Source: Novosphingobium capsulatum
Lineage (GTDB): Bacteria > Pseudomonadota > Alphaproteobacteria > Sphingomonadales > Sphingomonadaceae
Direction: 5' to 3'
DNA: 64,000 nt
Assembly (NCBI GenBank): GCA_015661825.1
Contig: DQVI01000138.1
Span: forward strand, 19,091 to 83,090
The notes under the pieces were generated by a model that had not been told where the DNA came from, did no database searches, and saw only the letters and a program-made list of their open reading frames with translations. Made by a program: the position numbers and the translations under genes. Positions 29,400 through 37,864 of the stretch are shown piece by piece (the stretch's first letter is position 1; the number at the start of each line of letters is the position of its first letter).

Positions 29400-32003
29400 T
29401 CAGTAGATGCCGCCCTGATCCTCGACGAAGTTCTCCTCGCCCCCGCCCTGTGGCGGCGCCACGGGGCCCCGCCCGGCACGCGCCTTGCGCAAGGCGTCAA
29501 GCACGGCGGCGCGCGCGGTGATCTCGGTGGGCTGCACGGTGCGCCGGGGTTCGGTATCGGGCTTGAAGGCCTCCCAGATGATCGCGGCCTTCTTTTCATC
29601 GTCCTGCGGCGTGCCCCCGAACACGCGCTTGCCCGAGACACGGTCGATCTTGACCATGCTGACGCCCGGCGGCGCGGTGAACGGAACGTCGGCCCAGCGC
29701 GCGCGGGTGGACAGCACGAACTGCTTGAACACGGGTGCGGCAAGCCGCCCGCCCTGCGCATAGCCGCCCAGGCTGCGCGGCTGGTCGTAGCCCATGTAGA
29801 CCCCGGCAATGATGTCGGGCGAGCCGCCCACGAACCACACGTTCGTCGGGCCCGAGGTCGTGCCGGTCTTGCCGAACAGCGGCAGCCCCAGATCGTGGAG
29901 CGTTTCGGCCGTGCCGCGCACGACCACCCCTTCGAGCATGTGGACGACCTGATAGGCCGTGCGCGCATCGAGCGCCTGACGTCCGGCAGGGCGCAGGCGC
30001 GGCATCGGCTGGCCATCCCACTGCGGCATCGAACACCCGGTGCAGGCGCGGTTGTCGGCACGCCAGATCACCTTGCCGTTGCGGTCCTGGACATAGTCGA
30101 TCAGGCTCGGCTCGCGCTGGCGGCCATGGTTGGCAAGCGCCGCATAGGCATTGACCATGCGGATCACCGTCGTGTCGCCCGCGCCCAGCGCCATCGAAAG
30201 ATAGGGCTGATAGTCGCCGATCCCGACCGACTTGATCGTGCGCACGACTTTGTCCATGCCGGTGTCGTTGGCCACGCGCACGGTCATCAGGTTGCGCGAC
30301 TGTTCGAGGCCCCAGCGCATCGTGTGATTGCCCGAAGCGCCCTCGTTGCCGAAGTTGCGGAAGCACTTCTGGCCCAGCGCGGCGCCCTGATAGACGCAGA
30401 ACGTGCCATCGACGATCATCGAGGCCGGGGTCATCCCGTTGTCGAGGGCGGTGGCATAGACGAACGGCTTGATCGTCGAGCCGGGCTGGCGCTCGGCCTG
30501 GGTGGCGCGGTTGAACGAGCCGAGACGGGCGTCGAACCCGCCCTGCATGGCCAGCACGCGGCTGCTCTGCGGATCTTCGACGACCATCCCGCCCGAAACC
30601 TCGGGCACCACGCGCAAGGCATAGGTATCGCCGCCCGCAGGGGCCACGGTGATCACGTCGCCGGTCTTCATCGCGGCGGGCAGGCCATAGAGGGTGCCGG
30701 TCTTGCCATCGGCAAAACCGATCTGCCCGGTCGTCCCGCGCCGCGAGACGAGCACGGCCACGCGCCAGTCGAGATAGCGGATCGACAGGTTGCTGCCGAT
30801 CAGTTGCGACTGCCAGTTCACCTGCCCGTCATCGTCCTGGCTGCTCATGTCGATATGAGCGATCGGCCCGTGCCAGGGCCGCCCCGCGCCATAGCGCAGG
30901 AGCCCGGCGCGCAGGGCATCCTGCGCGGCGGTCTGCAACTGCTGGTCGAGCGAGGTACGCACCCACAGCCCCCCGGCATAGACGCTGTTGGGGCCATCCT
31001 TGGCCTGCTCGCCAAAACGGTCGATCAACTGGCGGCGCACTTCCTCAAGGAAATAGCCCGCATCCGCCGTGTAGTTTTCCGAGCGCCGCGCGACGAGGCC
31101 GAGCGGCTGGGCCTTGGCCTGGGCGACATCGCCCGCGCTGGCCCAGCCATTCTTCTGCATCTGGTCGAGCACCCAGTTGCGACGGGCCAGCGCCTTGTCG
31201 GCATAGCGGGCGCGGCTGTAATTTTCAGGCGCCTTGGGCAGGATCGCGAGGAAAGCGGCCTCGTGGAGCGCAAGATCGCCAACGTCCTTGTCGAAATAGG
31301 CGCGCGCGGCAGCCTGGACGCCGAAGCTCTGCCGCCCGAGCGGAATTTCGTTGAGATAGAGTTCGAGGATCTGCTGCTTGGTCAGCACGGATTCGATACG
31401 CCGCGCGAGCAACATTTCCTTGAGCTTGCGCGTGACCGAATATTCGTTGCCGATCAGGATGTTCTTGGCCACCTGCTGGGTAATGGTCGAGCCCCCGCGC
31501 GCGCGTTCGCCCGAGCCATACTTGGTCACATAATCGACCACCGCCCCGGCAAGCCCGGTCAGGTCCACCCCGCCATGGGTCCAGAAGGTCTTGTCTTCAG
31601 CCGAAAGGAACGCGTTGATCAACTGGGGCGGGAAATCGACGAAGCGCAGTTGCACGCGGCGTTCGCGCGCATAGCTCGACACGATCTGTCCATCAGCCCC
31701 GCGCACCATCGTGGGCAGCGGCGGCTGGTACGTCAGCAACGTGTCCGCCGAAGGCAGCGTCCGCTCGACCGTCACCCACAGCAACCCGCGCGCCACCACC
31801 AGTATCAGAACCAGCCAGAGCAGACGGCGCAACCAGCGCGAGCCGGTCACGCGGCCGCGCAAGCGGCTCCACAGCCCGCCACGGCGGAACCGCAAGTGTT
31901 CACCAACACCACCCGGGTCATCGCGGCCGGGATCATCGCGGTTAGGATCATCACGGTTGGGCGCATCGCGGCGGACATCGATCGGGGGCAAGTCTTCGGC
32001 CAT
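29400..32003 (-). CDS. mrcA: penicillin-binding protein 1A (transglycosylase/transpeptidase)
   Basis: Class A PBP that polymerises and cross-links peptidoglycan at the inner-membrane outer face. One transmembrane helix lies at residues 61-78, then a GT51 domain with the catalytic glutamate Glu136 in SAEDKTFW and the RGGSTITQQ motif. The transpeptidase domain has Ser509 in GSTIKPF, the SRN motif and GKTGTTSG. The ATG at 32003 gives 867 residues; an earlier codon 12 residues upstream is possible. The N-terminal cytoplasmic tail contains a DDPGR/DDPNR micro-repeat. Confidence 0.94.
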   Translation of the reverse strand: MAEDLPPIDVRRDAPNRDDPNRDDPGRDDPGGVGEHLRFRRGGLWSRLRGRVTGSRWLRRLLWLVLILVVARGLLWVTVERTLPSADTLLTYQPPLPTMVRGADGQIVSSYARERRVQLRFVDFPPQLINAFLSAEDKTFWTHGGVDLTGLAGAVVDYVTKYGSGERARGGSTITQQVAKNILIGNEYSVTRKLKEMLLARRIESVLTKQQILELYLNEIPLGRQSFGVQAAARAYFDKDVGDLALHEAAFLAILPKAPENYSRARYADKALARRNWVLDQMQKNGWASAGDVAQAKAQPLGLVARRSENYTADAGYFLEEVRRQLIDRFGEQAKDGPNSVYAGGLWVRTSLDQQLQTAAQDALRAGLLRYGAGRPWHGPIAHIDMSSQDDDGQVNWQSQLIGSNLSIRYLDWRVAVLVSRRGTTGQIGFADGKTGTLYGLPAAMKTGDVITVAPAGGDTYALRVVPEVSGGMVVEDPQSSRVLAMQGGFDARLGSFNRATQAERQPGSTIKPFVYATALDNGMTPASMIVDGTFCVYQGAALGQKCFRNFGNEGASGNHTMRWGLEQSRNLMTVRVANDTGMDKVVRTIKSVGIGDYQPYLSMALGAGDTTVIRMVNAYAALANHGRQREPSLIDYVQDRNGKVIWRADNRACTGCSMPQWDGQPMPRLRPAGRQALDARTAYQVVHMLEGVVVRGTAETLHDLGLPLFGKTGTTSGPTNVWFVGGSPDIIAGVYMGYDQPRSLGGYAQGGRLAAPVFKQFVLSTRARWADVPFTAPPGVSMVKIDRVSGKRVFGGTPQDDEKKAAIIWEAFKPDTEPRRTVQPTEITARAAVLDALRKARAGRGPVAPPQGGGEENFVEDQGGIY
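31915..31959 (-). repeat. 15-bp tandem repeat in the PBP1A cytoplasmic tail
   Basis: Three adjacent imperfect 15-bp units (pattern GGRTCATCRCGGYYG on the plus strand) encode a repeated Asp-Asp-Pro/x-x-Arg five-residue unit before the transmembrane helix. The unit is a multiple of three, so length changes would not break the frame. Confidence 0.7.
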
Positions 32004-32098
32004 CGTCGCGCGCTCTAGCACGGCGGCTTGGCGCCGCACCAGTGCCTACATGCCCCTTCCCGGAGAGGTCGGCCCGCACACACGCACTCCGCCGGCAA

Positions 32099-33007
32099 TC
32101 ACCCCGCCGGCAATCCGGTGTCCGGCTCGGCCAGAAAGATCTCGATGGCATGGGCCAGCGTCGTGGCAAAACGCGCGCGCCAGGCCTTGTCGGTCATCGA
32201 CCGGACATCGTCGGCGTTGGAGACATAGCCCGCCTCGACCAGCACCGAAGGCAGGTCGAGCGACTTGAGCACGACAAAAGCCGCCTCGCGCCGGGGATCT
32301 CGGTGAAAATGCAAGGCCCCACCTCCCTCACCCCCGGCCCCGCCCTCACGCAGGATCAGCTCGGCCAGACGGATCGACCGGCTGCGCATTTCCCGCCGCG
32401 ACAGGTCGACCAGAATCGAGGACACCGCATCCGAACGCCCGGCCAGCGCCACCCCGTTGACGCTGTCGGCGCGGTTTTCACGCCGGGCCAGCGCATCGCT
32501 GAGCGCGTCCGATCCGCGATCCGACAGGGTATAGACGGTCGCCCCGCCCGCGTCCGCCGCCGAAGCGGAATCGGCATGGATCGAGATGAACAGGTCGGCA
32601 TGGAGCCGCCGCGCGATCCCCGAACGCTCTTCGAGCGCGAGGAAGCGGTCCCGCTCGCGGGTGAGCGCCACGCGCACCCGCCCGTCGGCCAGCAGCGCAT
32701 CGCGCAAGGCCAGCGCAAGGGCCAGAGTCAACTGCTTCTCGCGCAAGGTGCCAGCCCCGCTCGCGCCCGGATCATGGCCGCCGTGCCCAGCGTCGATCAC
32801 CACCAGCGGACGGCTCGCGTCAGCCGGCCCCTCGATCCGCGGCAGGTCGATCGCGCGCGTTCCGTCGGGCAACACGATGCGCAGAACATGCCCGTCCGAA
32901 CGCCAGCCTTCCGGCGCCCCCACCCCCAGAAACAGCCGCGCCCAGAGCGCCGCGACCAGCAGCGGCACCACGAACAGACCAATGATGACGACCCGCTGCT
33001 TAACCAT
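32099..33007 (-). CDS. N-acetylmuramoyl-L-alanine amidase (AmiC-like, Amidase_3)
   Basis: Zinc amidase that cleaves the stem peptide from muramic acid during cell separation. Metal and catalytic residues are seen in VIDAGHGGHDPGA (His), REKQLTL (Glu), FISIHADS (His) and VEAGYVSNADD (Glu). One N-terminal hydrophobic helix (VVIIGLFVVPLLVAALWA) acts as signal or anchor. The start at 33007 (MVKQRV) gives 302 residues; ATG codons further upstream are in frame. It heads the amidase-PBP1A-prfB set on the minus strand, divergent from rne, an order common in Alphaproteobacteria. Confidence 0.92.
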   Translation of the reverse strand: MVKQRVVIIGLFVVPLLVAALWARLFLGVGAPEGWRSDGHVLRIVLPDGTRAIDLPRIEGPADASRPLVVIDAGHGGHDPGASGAGTLREKQLTLALALALRDALLADGRVRVALTRERDRFLALEERSGIARRLHADLFISIHADSASAADAGGATVYTLSDRGSDALSDALARRENRADSVNGVALAGRSDAVSSILVDLSRREMRSRSIRLAELILREGGAGGEGGGALHFHRDPRREAAFVVLKSLDLPSVLVEAGYVSNADDVRSMTDKAWRARFATTLAHAIEIFLAEPDTGLPAG

Positions 33008-33756
33008 CGTGTTGCCGCCTATGCCGCGCGCTCCCACGCACGGTCCAGTCCAAAACGGCGCCATTTCAACCTTCCTGGCAAGTGCGGATGTTTTCATGAC
33101 ACGGTTTTAATTGCCGCTTTGCAATTGGGATGCTAGCACCCCATCTACAGGAGCAGTTCGGCTGCCGTCTGTCCCACGCCGCGTCGCCGCCGCGCACGCT
33201 CGATTCCCTCGGATTATAGTCCGGGTTTCCCGGATTACAGTCTGGGCCCCCGGCTTCAGTCCGGGGTGCGGATCGGGCCTTGGCATTTCATGTCAAGTCG
33301 CGCCTGGCAGCATCGCCCAAGGCCCACGCGCCATTGGCTGGGGAACAGACAGGCCGGGCCTGATCCAGGCGGGCAGGAAGGGACAAGGCAGATACGCCGC
33401 CCCGCCCGCGTTCGAGGTTGATGCCGTGATGAAGAGCCGTTTACCGTTCCAGCCAGGGAGCCCTTTCGGGGCCCTTCGGCGTTGGACGGTCACCCCGATG
33501 GGGAACGGCGCAATCCATTCTGTCGAGCGCCAGTCGCGCCGCTTCACCACCGCAGACGCACACCAACCGCCGCCGGGCGGTGAGCACATCGGGCCCATGG
33601 CGCAAGCCAGCATGCCCGCGCTCCGATCCGGCACCCCCACATTTGCGACGCGCCACTGGCCCGGCCCTAGCCGGACGCCTGGCCGTTGCTTCACCACAAG
33701 AAACCGCGCCATGAACCCGGGCTCTGCCCCGAGGCCGCGCGGCTGGAGAGAATTGA
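33008..33756 (+). promoter_or_regulatory. long rne leader / divergent promoter region
   Basis: No convincing gene lies in this 749-base gap. Near the left end an AT-richer patch (33090-33140: GGTTTTAATTGCCGC, then TTGGGATGCTAGC) could hold the rne promoter, giving a 5' leader of about 0.6 kb. Three imperfect tandem units with core CGG-ATTAYAGTCYGGG sit at 33209-33265 and can each fold as a CCGG/CCGG-type hairpin. RNase E is known in E. coli to bind its own leader and limit its synthesis, so an autoregulatory leader is a reasonable inference. Confidence 0.45.
33209..33265 (+). repeat. three imperfect tandem units in the rne leader
   Basis: Units TCGGATTATAGTCCGGG (33209-33225), CCCGGATTACAGTCTGGG (33229-33246) and CCCGGCTTCAGTCCGGGG (33248-33265). 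Spacing is about 20 bases. Each contains self-complementary CCGG-like arms around an AGTC core. Confidence 0.65.
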
Positions 33757-36699
33757 ATGACCACGCGCATGCTGATCGATGCGCGCCACCAGGAAGAAAC
33801 CCGGGTGGCTGTGCTCAAGGGCAACCGTATTGAAGAATTCGACTTTGAATCTGCCGATCACAAGCAGATCAAGGGTAACATCTACCTCGCAAAGGTTACT
33901 CGCGTAGAGCCTTCGCTCCAGGCGGCCTTTGTCGATTTCGGTGGCAATCGCCATGGCTTCCTGGCCTTCAGCGAAATCCACCCCGACTACTACCAGATCC
34001 CCAAGGAAGACCGCGAGGCGCTGCTGGCCGAAGACGCCGCCCACGCCGAGGAAGAAGCCGCCCTGCGCGCCGCCGAATACGGCGATGAGGACGAGGACGG
34101 CGAGTTCGAAGGCGGCTACGACGATGGCGGTTACGACGAAGACGAAAACGGCTTCGAAAACGGGCAGGGCCTGACCGAAGTCGACACGTCCGAGAAGGAT
34201 CAGGTCGCCACGATCGAGGGCGGTGTCGTCGAAAACGGCTTCGACCACGATTCCGAAGACACGACCGACGAAGGCGGTGCAGACGGGGCCGGTGCCGATG
34301 AAACCGGCGCCGAAGGGGGCCGCCGTGGCCGCCGTCCGCGTCGTCAGGGCCGTGGCCAGAGCAAGGAAGCCGAAGAACTGCGCGCCAAGCGCATGGCCCT
34401 GCGCCGTCGCTACAAGATCCAGGACGTGATCCAGCGCCGTCAGGTTCTGCTGGTGCAGGTCGTCAAGGAAGAACGCGGCAACAAGGGCGCGGCGCTCACC
34501 ACGTACCTGAGCCTGGCGGGCCGCTACTGCGTGCTCATGCCCAATTCGAGCCATGGCGGCGGCATCAGCCGCAAGATCAGCTCGGCCTCGGACCGCAAGC
34601 GCCTGAAGCAGATCATTTCCGAGCTGGAACTGCCCCGCTCGATGAGCTGCATCGTGCGCACCGCCGGCCTCCAGCGCACCAAGCCCGAAATCAAGCGCGA
34701 CTTCGACTATCTCGCCCGCCTGTGGGACGAGATCCGCGAACAGACGATGCACTCCTCGGCCCCGGCGCTGATCCATTCGGACAGCGATCTGGTCAAGCGC
34801 GCCATCCGCGACATCTACAACCGCGACATCGAGGAAGTGGTGGTCGAGGGCGAAGCGGGCTACCGCGCGGCCAAGGACTTCATGAAGCTCCTGATGCCCA
34901 GCCACGCCAAGCGGGTGAAGCAGTATGCCGACCCGGTGCCACTCTTCCAGCGCTATGGCGCCGAAGACCAGCTCTCGGCGATGTACGATCCGGTCGTCCA
35001 GCTGCGTTCTGGCGGCTATCTGGTGATCAACCCGACCGAGGCACTCGTCTCGATCGACATCAACTCGGGCCGCTCCACCAAGGAGCACGGCATCGAGCAG
35101 ACGGCCGTTGCCACCAATCTTGAAGCCGCGCGCGAAATCGCCCGCCAGTTGCGCCTGCGCGACATGGCCGGCCTCGTCGTGATCGACTTCATCGACATGG
35201 AATATGGCTCGAACATCCGCAAGGTCGAGAAGGCGATGAAGGACGCCCTCAAGGACGACCGCGCGCGCATCCAGGTCGGCCGCATCTCGGGCTTCGGCCT
35301 GATGGAGATGAGCCGCCAGCGCCTGCGCACCGGCGTTCTCGAAGCGACCACCCGCGCCTGCCCGCACTGCGACGGCTCGGGCCTCGTGCGCACGGCCTCC
35401 TCGGCCGGGCTCTCGGCCCTGCGCATGATCGAGGACGAAGCGGCCAAGGGCAAGGGCTGCATCATCTCGCTCTACGCCAGCCAGGAAGCGGCGATCTACG
35501 TGCTCAACACCAAGCGCAGCGATCTCGCCGAGATCGAAATGCGCTATGGCGTGAGCGTCGAGGTCATCCCCGAGGGTGAGAACGAGGGCGCCAAGATGCG
35601 CGTCGCCTCGCGCGGGCCCAAGCCCGAGTTCATCCCCCGCTTCGAGCCCATCATGGAACCCGAGGAAGACGACATCGTCGAGGACACCTACGACGAGGAC
35701 GAGGACGAGGCTCTCGAAGAGCGCCGCGAGTCGGGCGAAGGCCAGAATGGCGGCGAACAGGCAGGCGAAGGCAATGGCCGTCGCAAGCGCCGCAAGCGCC
35801 GTCGGGGCCGCAACCGCGACCGTCGCGAAGATGGCCTTGCCGCCGGTGAGGCTGGCGAAGACGACGGCGAGGACACCGCCGAAGCATTCGCCGACGAAGC
35901 AGGCGATGACGCTGCCCACGATGATGCGGAAAGCACCGATGCCGAAGGCGCCGAAGCTGCTGACAGCGAAGGCGAGGCTGGCGAAGGCGAGGAAGCGGAT
36001 CGCGGTCCGCGCAAGCGCCGCCGCCGCAGCCGTCGCCGTCGTGGCGGCCAGCGCGACGATGCGGGCGAGGCTCAGGCCGATGACACGGCTGACGAGGAGG
36101 CCCCGGCAGGCGTGAACGAGGCGGCTGAGGCTCCTGCCTCCGCCCCTGCCCCTGCCAATGTCGTGGCCGAGCCGGTCGCCGAACAGGCCCCGGTTGCTCC
36201 GGCTCCCGAGCCGGAAGCCGCTGTCGCCAGCGCGGCCCCGGCGGAGGTTGCCACCGAAGCCCCGGCTGTCGAGGCCGAAGCCGCTCCGGCCAAGCCCAAG
36301 CGCGTGCGCAAGAAGAAGGTCGCCGAACCGGTTGCGGAAGCTCCGGCTGGCGACGCTGCGCCCGAAGCCCCGGCTGCCGAGGCCGAAGCCGCTCCGGCCA
36401 AGCCCAAGCGCGTGCGCAAGAAGAAGGTCGCCGAACCGGTTGAGGAAGCTCCGGCTGCCGAGGCCGAAGCCGCTCCGGCCAAGCCCAAGCGCGTGCGCAA
36501 GAAGAAGGTCGCCGAACCGGCTGTGGAAGCCCCGGCTGGCGAACCGGCGGTGAGCGAGGCCCCTGTGGCCCCCGCCCAAGCCGCACCCACCGAAGCCGCT
36601 CCTTCGGAGAGCGCCGCAGAAAACGGCCCTGAAGACGACAATGCCGACGATGGCTCCGCACCCCGTCGCGGCTGGTGGCAGCGCACTTTCGGCGCCTGA
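33757..36699 (+). CDS. rne: ribonuclease E (Rne/Rng family)
   Basis: Endoribonuclease at the centre of mRNA decay and rRNA processing. The N-terminus MTTRMLIDARHQEETRVAV starts the S1 domain, which is split by an acidic insert of about 100 residues (roughly 85-190) rich in Glu, Asp and Gly. The catalytic domain has VSIDINSG and IDFIDMEYGSN, and the zinc-link cysteines are Cys535/Cys538 in ACPHCDGSG. The C-terminal ~340 residues are disordered: acidic and Arg-rich patches (RRKRRKRRRGRNR), then three copies of a 21-residue AP/KPKRVRKKK repeat. GGAGAG precedes the ATG. 980 residues. Confidence 0.96.
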   Translation: MTTRMLIDARHQEETRVAVLKGNRIEEFDFESADHKQIKGNIYLAKVTRVEPSLQAAFVDFGGNRHGFLAFSEIHPDYYQIPKEDREALLAEDAAHAEEEAALRAAEYGDEDEDGEFEGGYDDGGYDEDENGFENGQGLTEVDTSEKDQVATIEGGVVENGFDHDSEDTTDEGGADGAGADETGAEGGRRGRRPRRQGRGQSKEAEELRAKRMALRRRYKIQDVIQRRQVLLVQVVKEERGNKGAALTTYLSLAGRYCVLMPNSSHGGGISRKISSASDRKRLKQIISELELPRSMSCIVRTAGLQRTKPEIKRDFDYLARLWDEIREQTMHSSAPALIHSDSDLVKRAIRDIYNRDIEEVVVEGEAGYRAAKDFMKLLMPSHAKRVKQYADPVPLFQRYGAEDQLSAMYDPVVQLRSGGYLVINPTEALVSIDINSGRSTKEHGIEQTAVATNLEAAREIARQLRLRDMAGLVVIDFIDMEYGSNIRKVEKAMKDALKDDRARIQVGRISGFGLMEMSRQRLRTGVLEATTRACPHCDGSGLVRTASSAGLSALRMIEDEAAKGKGCIISLYASQEAAIYVLNTKRSDLAEIEMRYGVSVEVIPEGENEGAKMRVASRGPKPEFIPRFEPIMEPEEDDIVEDTYDEDEDEALEERRESGEGQNGGEQAGEGNGRRKRRKRRRGRNRDRREDGLAAGEAGEDDGEDTAEAFADEAGDDAAHDDAESTDAEGAEAADSEGEAGEGEEADRGPRKRRRRSRRRRGGQRDDAGEAQADDTADEEAPAGVNEAAEAPASAPAPANVVAEPVAEQAPVAPAPEPEAAVASAAPAEVATEAPAVEAEAAPAKPKRVRKKKVAEPVAEAPAGDAAPEAPAAEAEAAPAKPKRVRKKKVAEPVEEAPAAEAEAAPAKPKRVRKKKVAEPAVEAPAGEPAVSEAPVAPAQAAPTEAAPSESAAENGPEDDNADDGSAPRRGWWQRTFGA
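36271..36522 (+). repeat. three near-identical 63-bp repeats in the rne 3' part
   Basis: Copies at 36271-36333, 36379-36441 and 36460-36522 begin GAGGCCGAAGCCGCTCC and end GTCGCCGAACCG plus one further codon. Each encodes Glu-Ala-Glu-Ala-Ala-Pro-Ala-Lys-Pro-Lys-Arg-Val-Arg-Lys-Lys-Lys and so on. The near identity at DNA level suggests recent duplication or gene conversion; the basic units probably bind RNA or degradosome partners. Confidence 0.9.
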
Positions 36700-36724
36700 C
36701 CCCCGGCTTCATCGCCAACCCCGG

Positions 36725-36756
36725 ACCCCGTCGCATCACCCGATGCGGCGGGGTTC
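36725..36756 (+). terminator. probable terminator after rne
   Basis: A 13-bp stem ACCCCGTCGCATC / GATGCGGCGGGGT with one G-U pair and loop ACCC, 25 bases after the rne stop. The following sequence is only weakly T-rich. Confidence 0.6.
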
Positions 36757-36874
36757 GTGTCTTTCGGGGCTCCCGCCCCCTTCTCCCGCCAGCGTTCTCA
36801 TCCATACGTATGAGAGCGCGTGAAAAGCACCATTGCGCGTTGGAATGCGCCGACAGGTCTGTCTATGCGGGGAC

Positions 36875-37810
36875 ATGCTGTCGATTCTTGCCATTACCGT
36901 TCCGATCTTCGCGCTGATTCTGGTGGGCTGGGGGGCCCGGCGCAAAGGTATTTTCGGGCCGGCCACCAGTGGCGAACTCAACCGTTTCGTCGTCAATCTG
37001 GCCCTGCCCGCGCTGCTGTTCCAGATCGTCGCCAAAGTCCGCTGGCAGGAAATCTGGCAACCCGGCTTCATCGGCGCTTTCGGGATCGGCGCTTTTTCCG
37101 TGTTTGCCATCACTGTCGCGCTGCGCGTGCGCCGCTCGCGCCATCTGGCCGATGCGGCGATCGACGGGCTCAACGCCGCCTATGCCAACACCGCCTATAT
37201 CGGCTTCCCCCTCGCGCTTTCGGCGCTTGGCCCGGCCGGGCTCACCGCGCCGCTGATCGCCAGCATCCTGACGGTCTGCCTGCTCTTCGCGCTGGGCCTG
37301 ATCCTGATCGAAGTGGGCCTGCAACAGGAAGCCCATCCGCTTCACATGGCGGCAAAAGTGGGCCGGGCGTTGGCGCGCAACCCGCTGCTGGTGGCCCCGG
37401 TGCTGGGCGCGGTCTGGCTGGCGACGGGCATTCCTCTGCCCGACAGCGCCGATCATTTCCTCAAGCTGCTGGGCGGGGCCGCCTCGCCCTGCGCGCTGGT
37501 GGGTCTGGGCGCGTTTCTGGCCGAGCGCCGCCCGGCTGGCCGGGGCGAAGGCGCCAGCGTGGCGGTGCTGTGCCTCGCCAAGCTGATCGCCCAGCCCCTG
37601 CTGACCTGGGTTCTGGCGACCCGGATCTTTCACCTCGCGCCCGAAACCACCCGCGCCGCCGTGCTGCTGGCCACGCTGCCCACCGGCACCGGCCCGTTCA
37701 TGGTCGCCGAATACCATGGCCGCGAGGCTACGATTACCGCGCGCACGATCCTGATCACGACCCTGCTCTCGCTGGTCACGATCACCGTGTGCCTGGCGCT
37801 CCTCCCGTAA
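36875..37810 (+). CDS. AEC family transporter (auxin efflux carrier-like)
   Basis: Secondary permease of about ten helices and 311 residues, in the AEC family that includes malonate and auxin-type carriers. The N-terminus MLSILAITVPIFALILVGW and the ANTAYIGFPLALSALG and LPTGTGPFMVAEYHG segments are typical. The start at 36875 is chosen because family proteins begin at this point; GGGG lies just before it. Substrate unknown. It stands alone between rne and a convergent peptidase. Confidence 0.85.
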   Translation: MLSILAITVPIFALILVGWGARRKGIFGPATSGELNRFVVNLALPALLFQIVAKVRWQEIWQPGFIGAFGIGAFSVFAITVALRVRRSRHLADAAIDGLNAAYANTAYIGFPLALSALGPAGLTAPLIASILTVCLLFALGLILIEVGLQQEAHPLHMAAKVGRALARNPLLVAPVLGAVWLATGIPLPDSADHFLKLLGGAASPCALVGLGAFLAERRPAGRGEGASVAVLCLAKLIAQPLLTWVLATRIFHLAPETTRAAVLLATLPTGTGPFMVAEYHGREATITARTILITTLLSLVTITVCLALLP

Positions 37811-37842
37811 GAGCCCGACCCAAAAGTCCTGCGGGTCGGGCT
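37810..37842. terminator. inverted repeat between the AEC permease and the S9 peptidase
   Basis: An 11-bp perfect stem GAGCCCGACCC / GGGTCGGGCTC with an 11-base loop, starting at the last base of the AEC stop codon and lying between two convergent genes. No T run follows, so it may be a Rho-independent-like stop or an RNA-stabilising hairpin. Confidence 0.5.
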
Positions 37843-37864
37843 CCAAGAGACGCGGGCCGGATGG

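Noticed and set aside
33691..36579. Minus-strand frame of 962 codons opposite rne, with GRSGFGLGSR-type repeats
   Set aside because: The repeats are just the complement of the rne 63-bp repeats and Glu/Ala-rich tail; rne itself is unmistakable.
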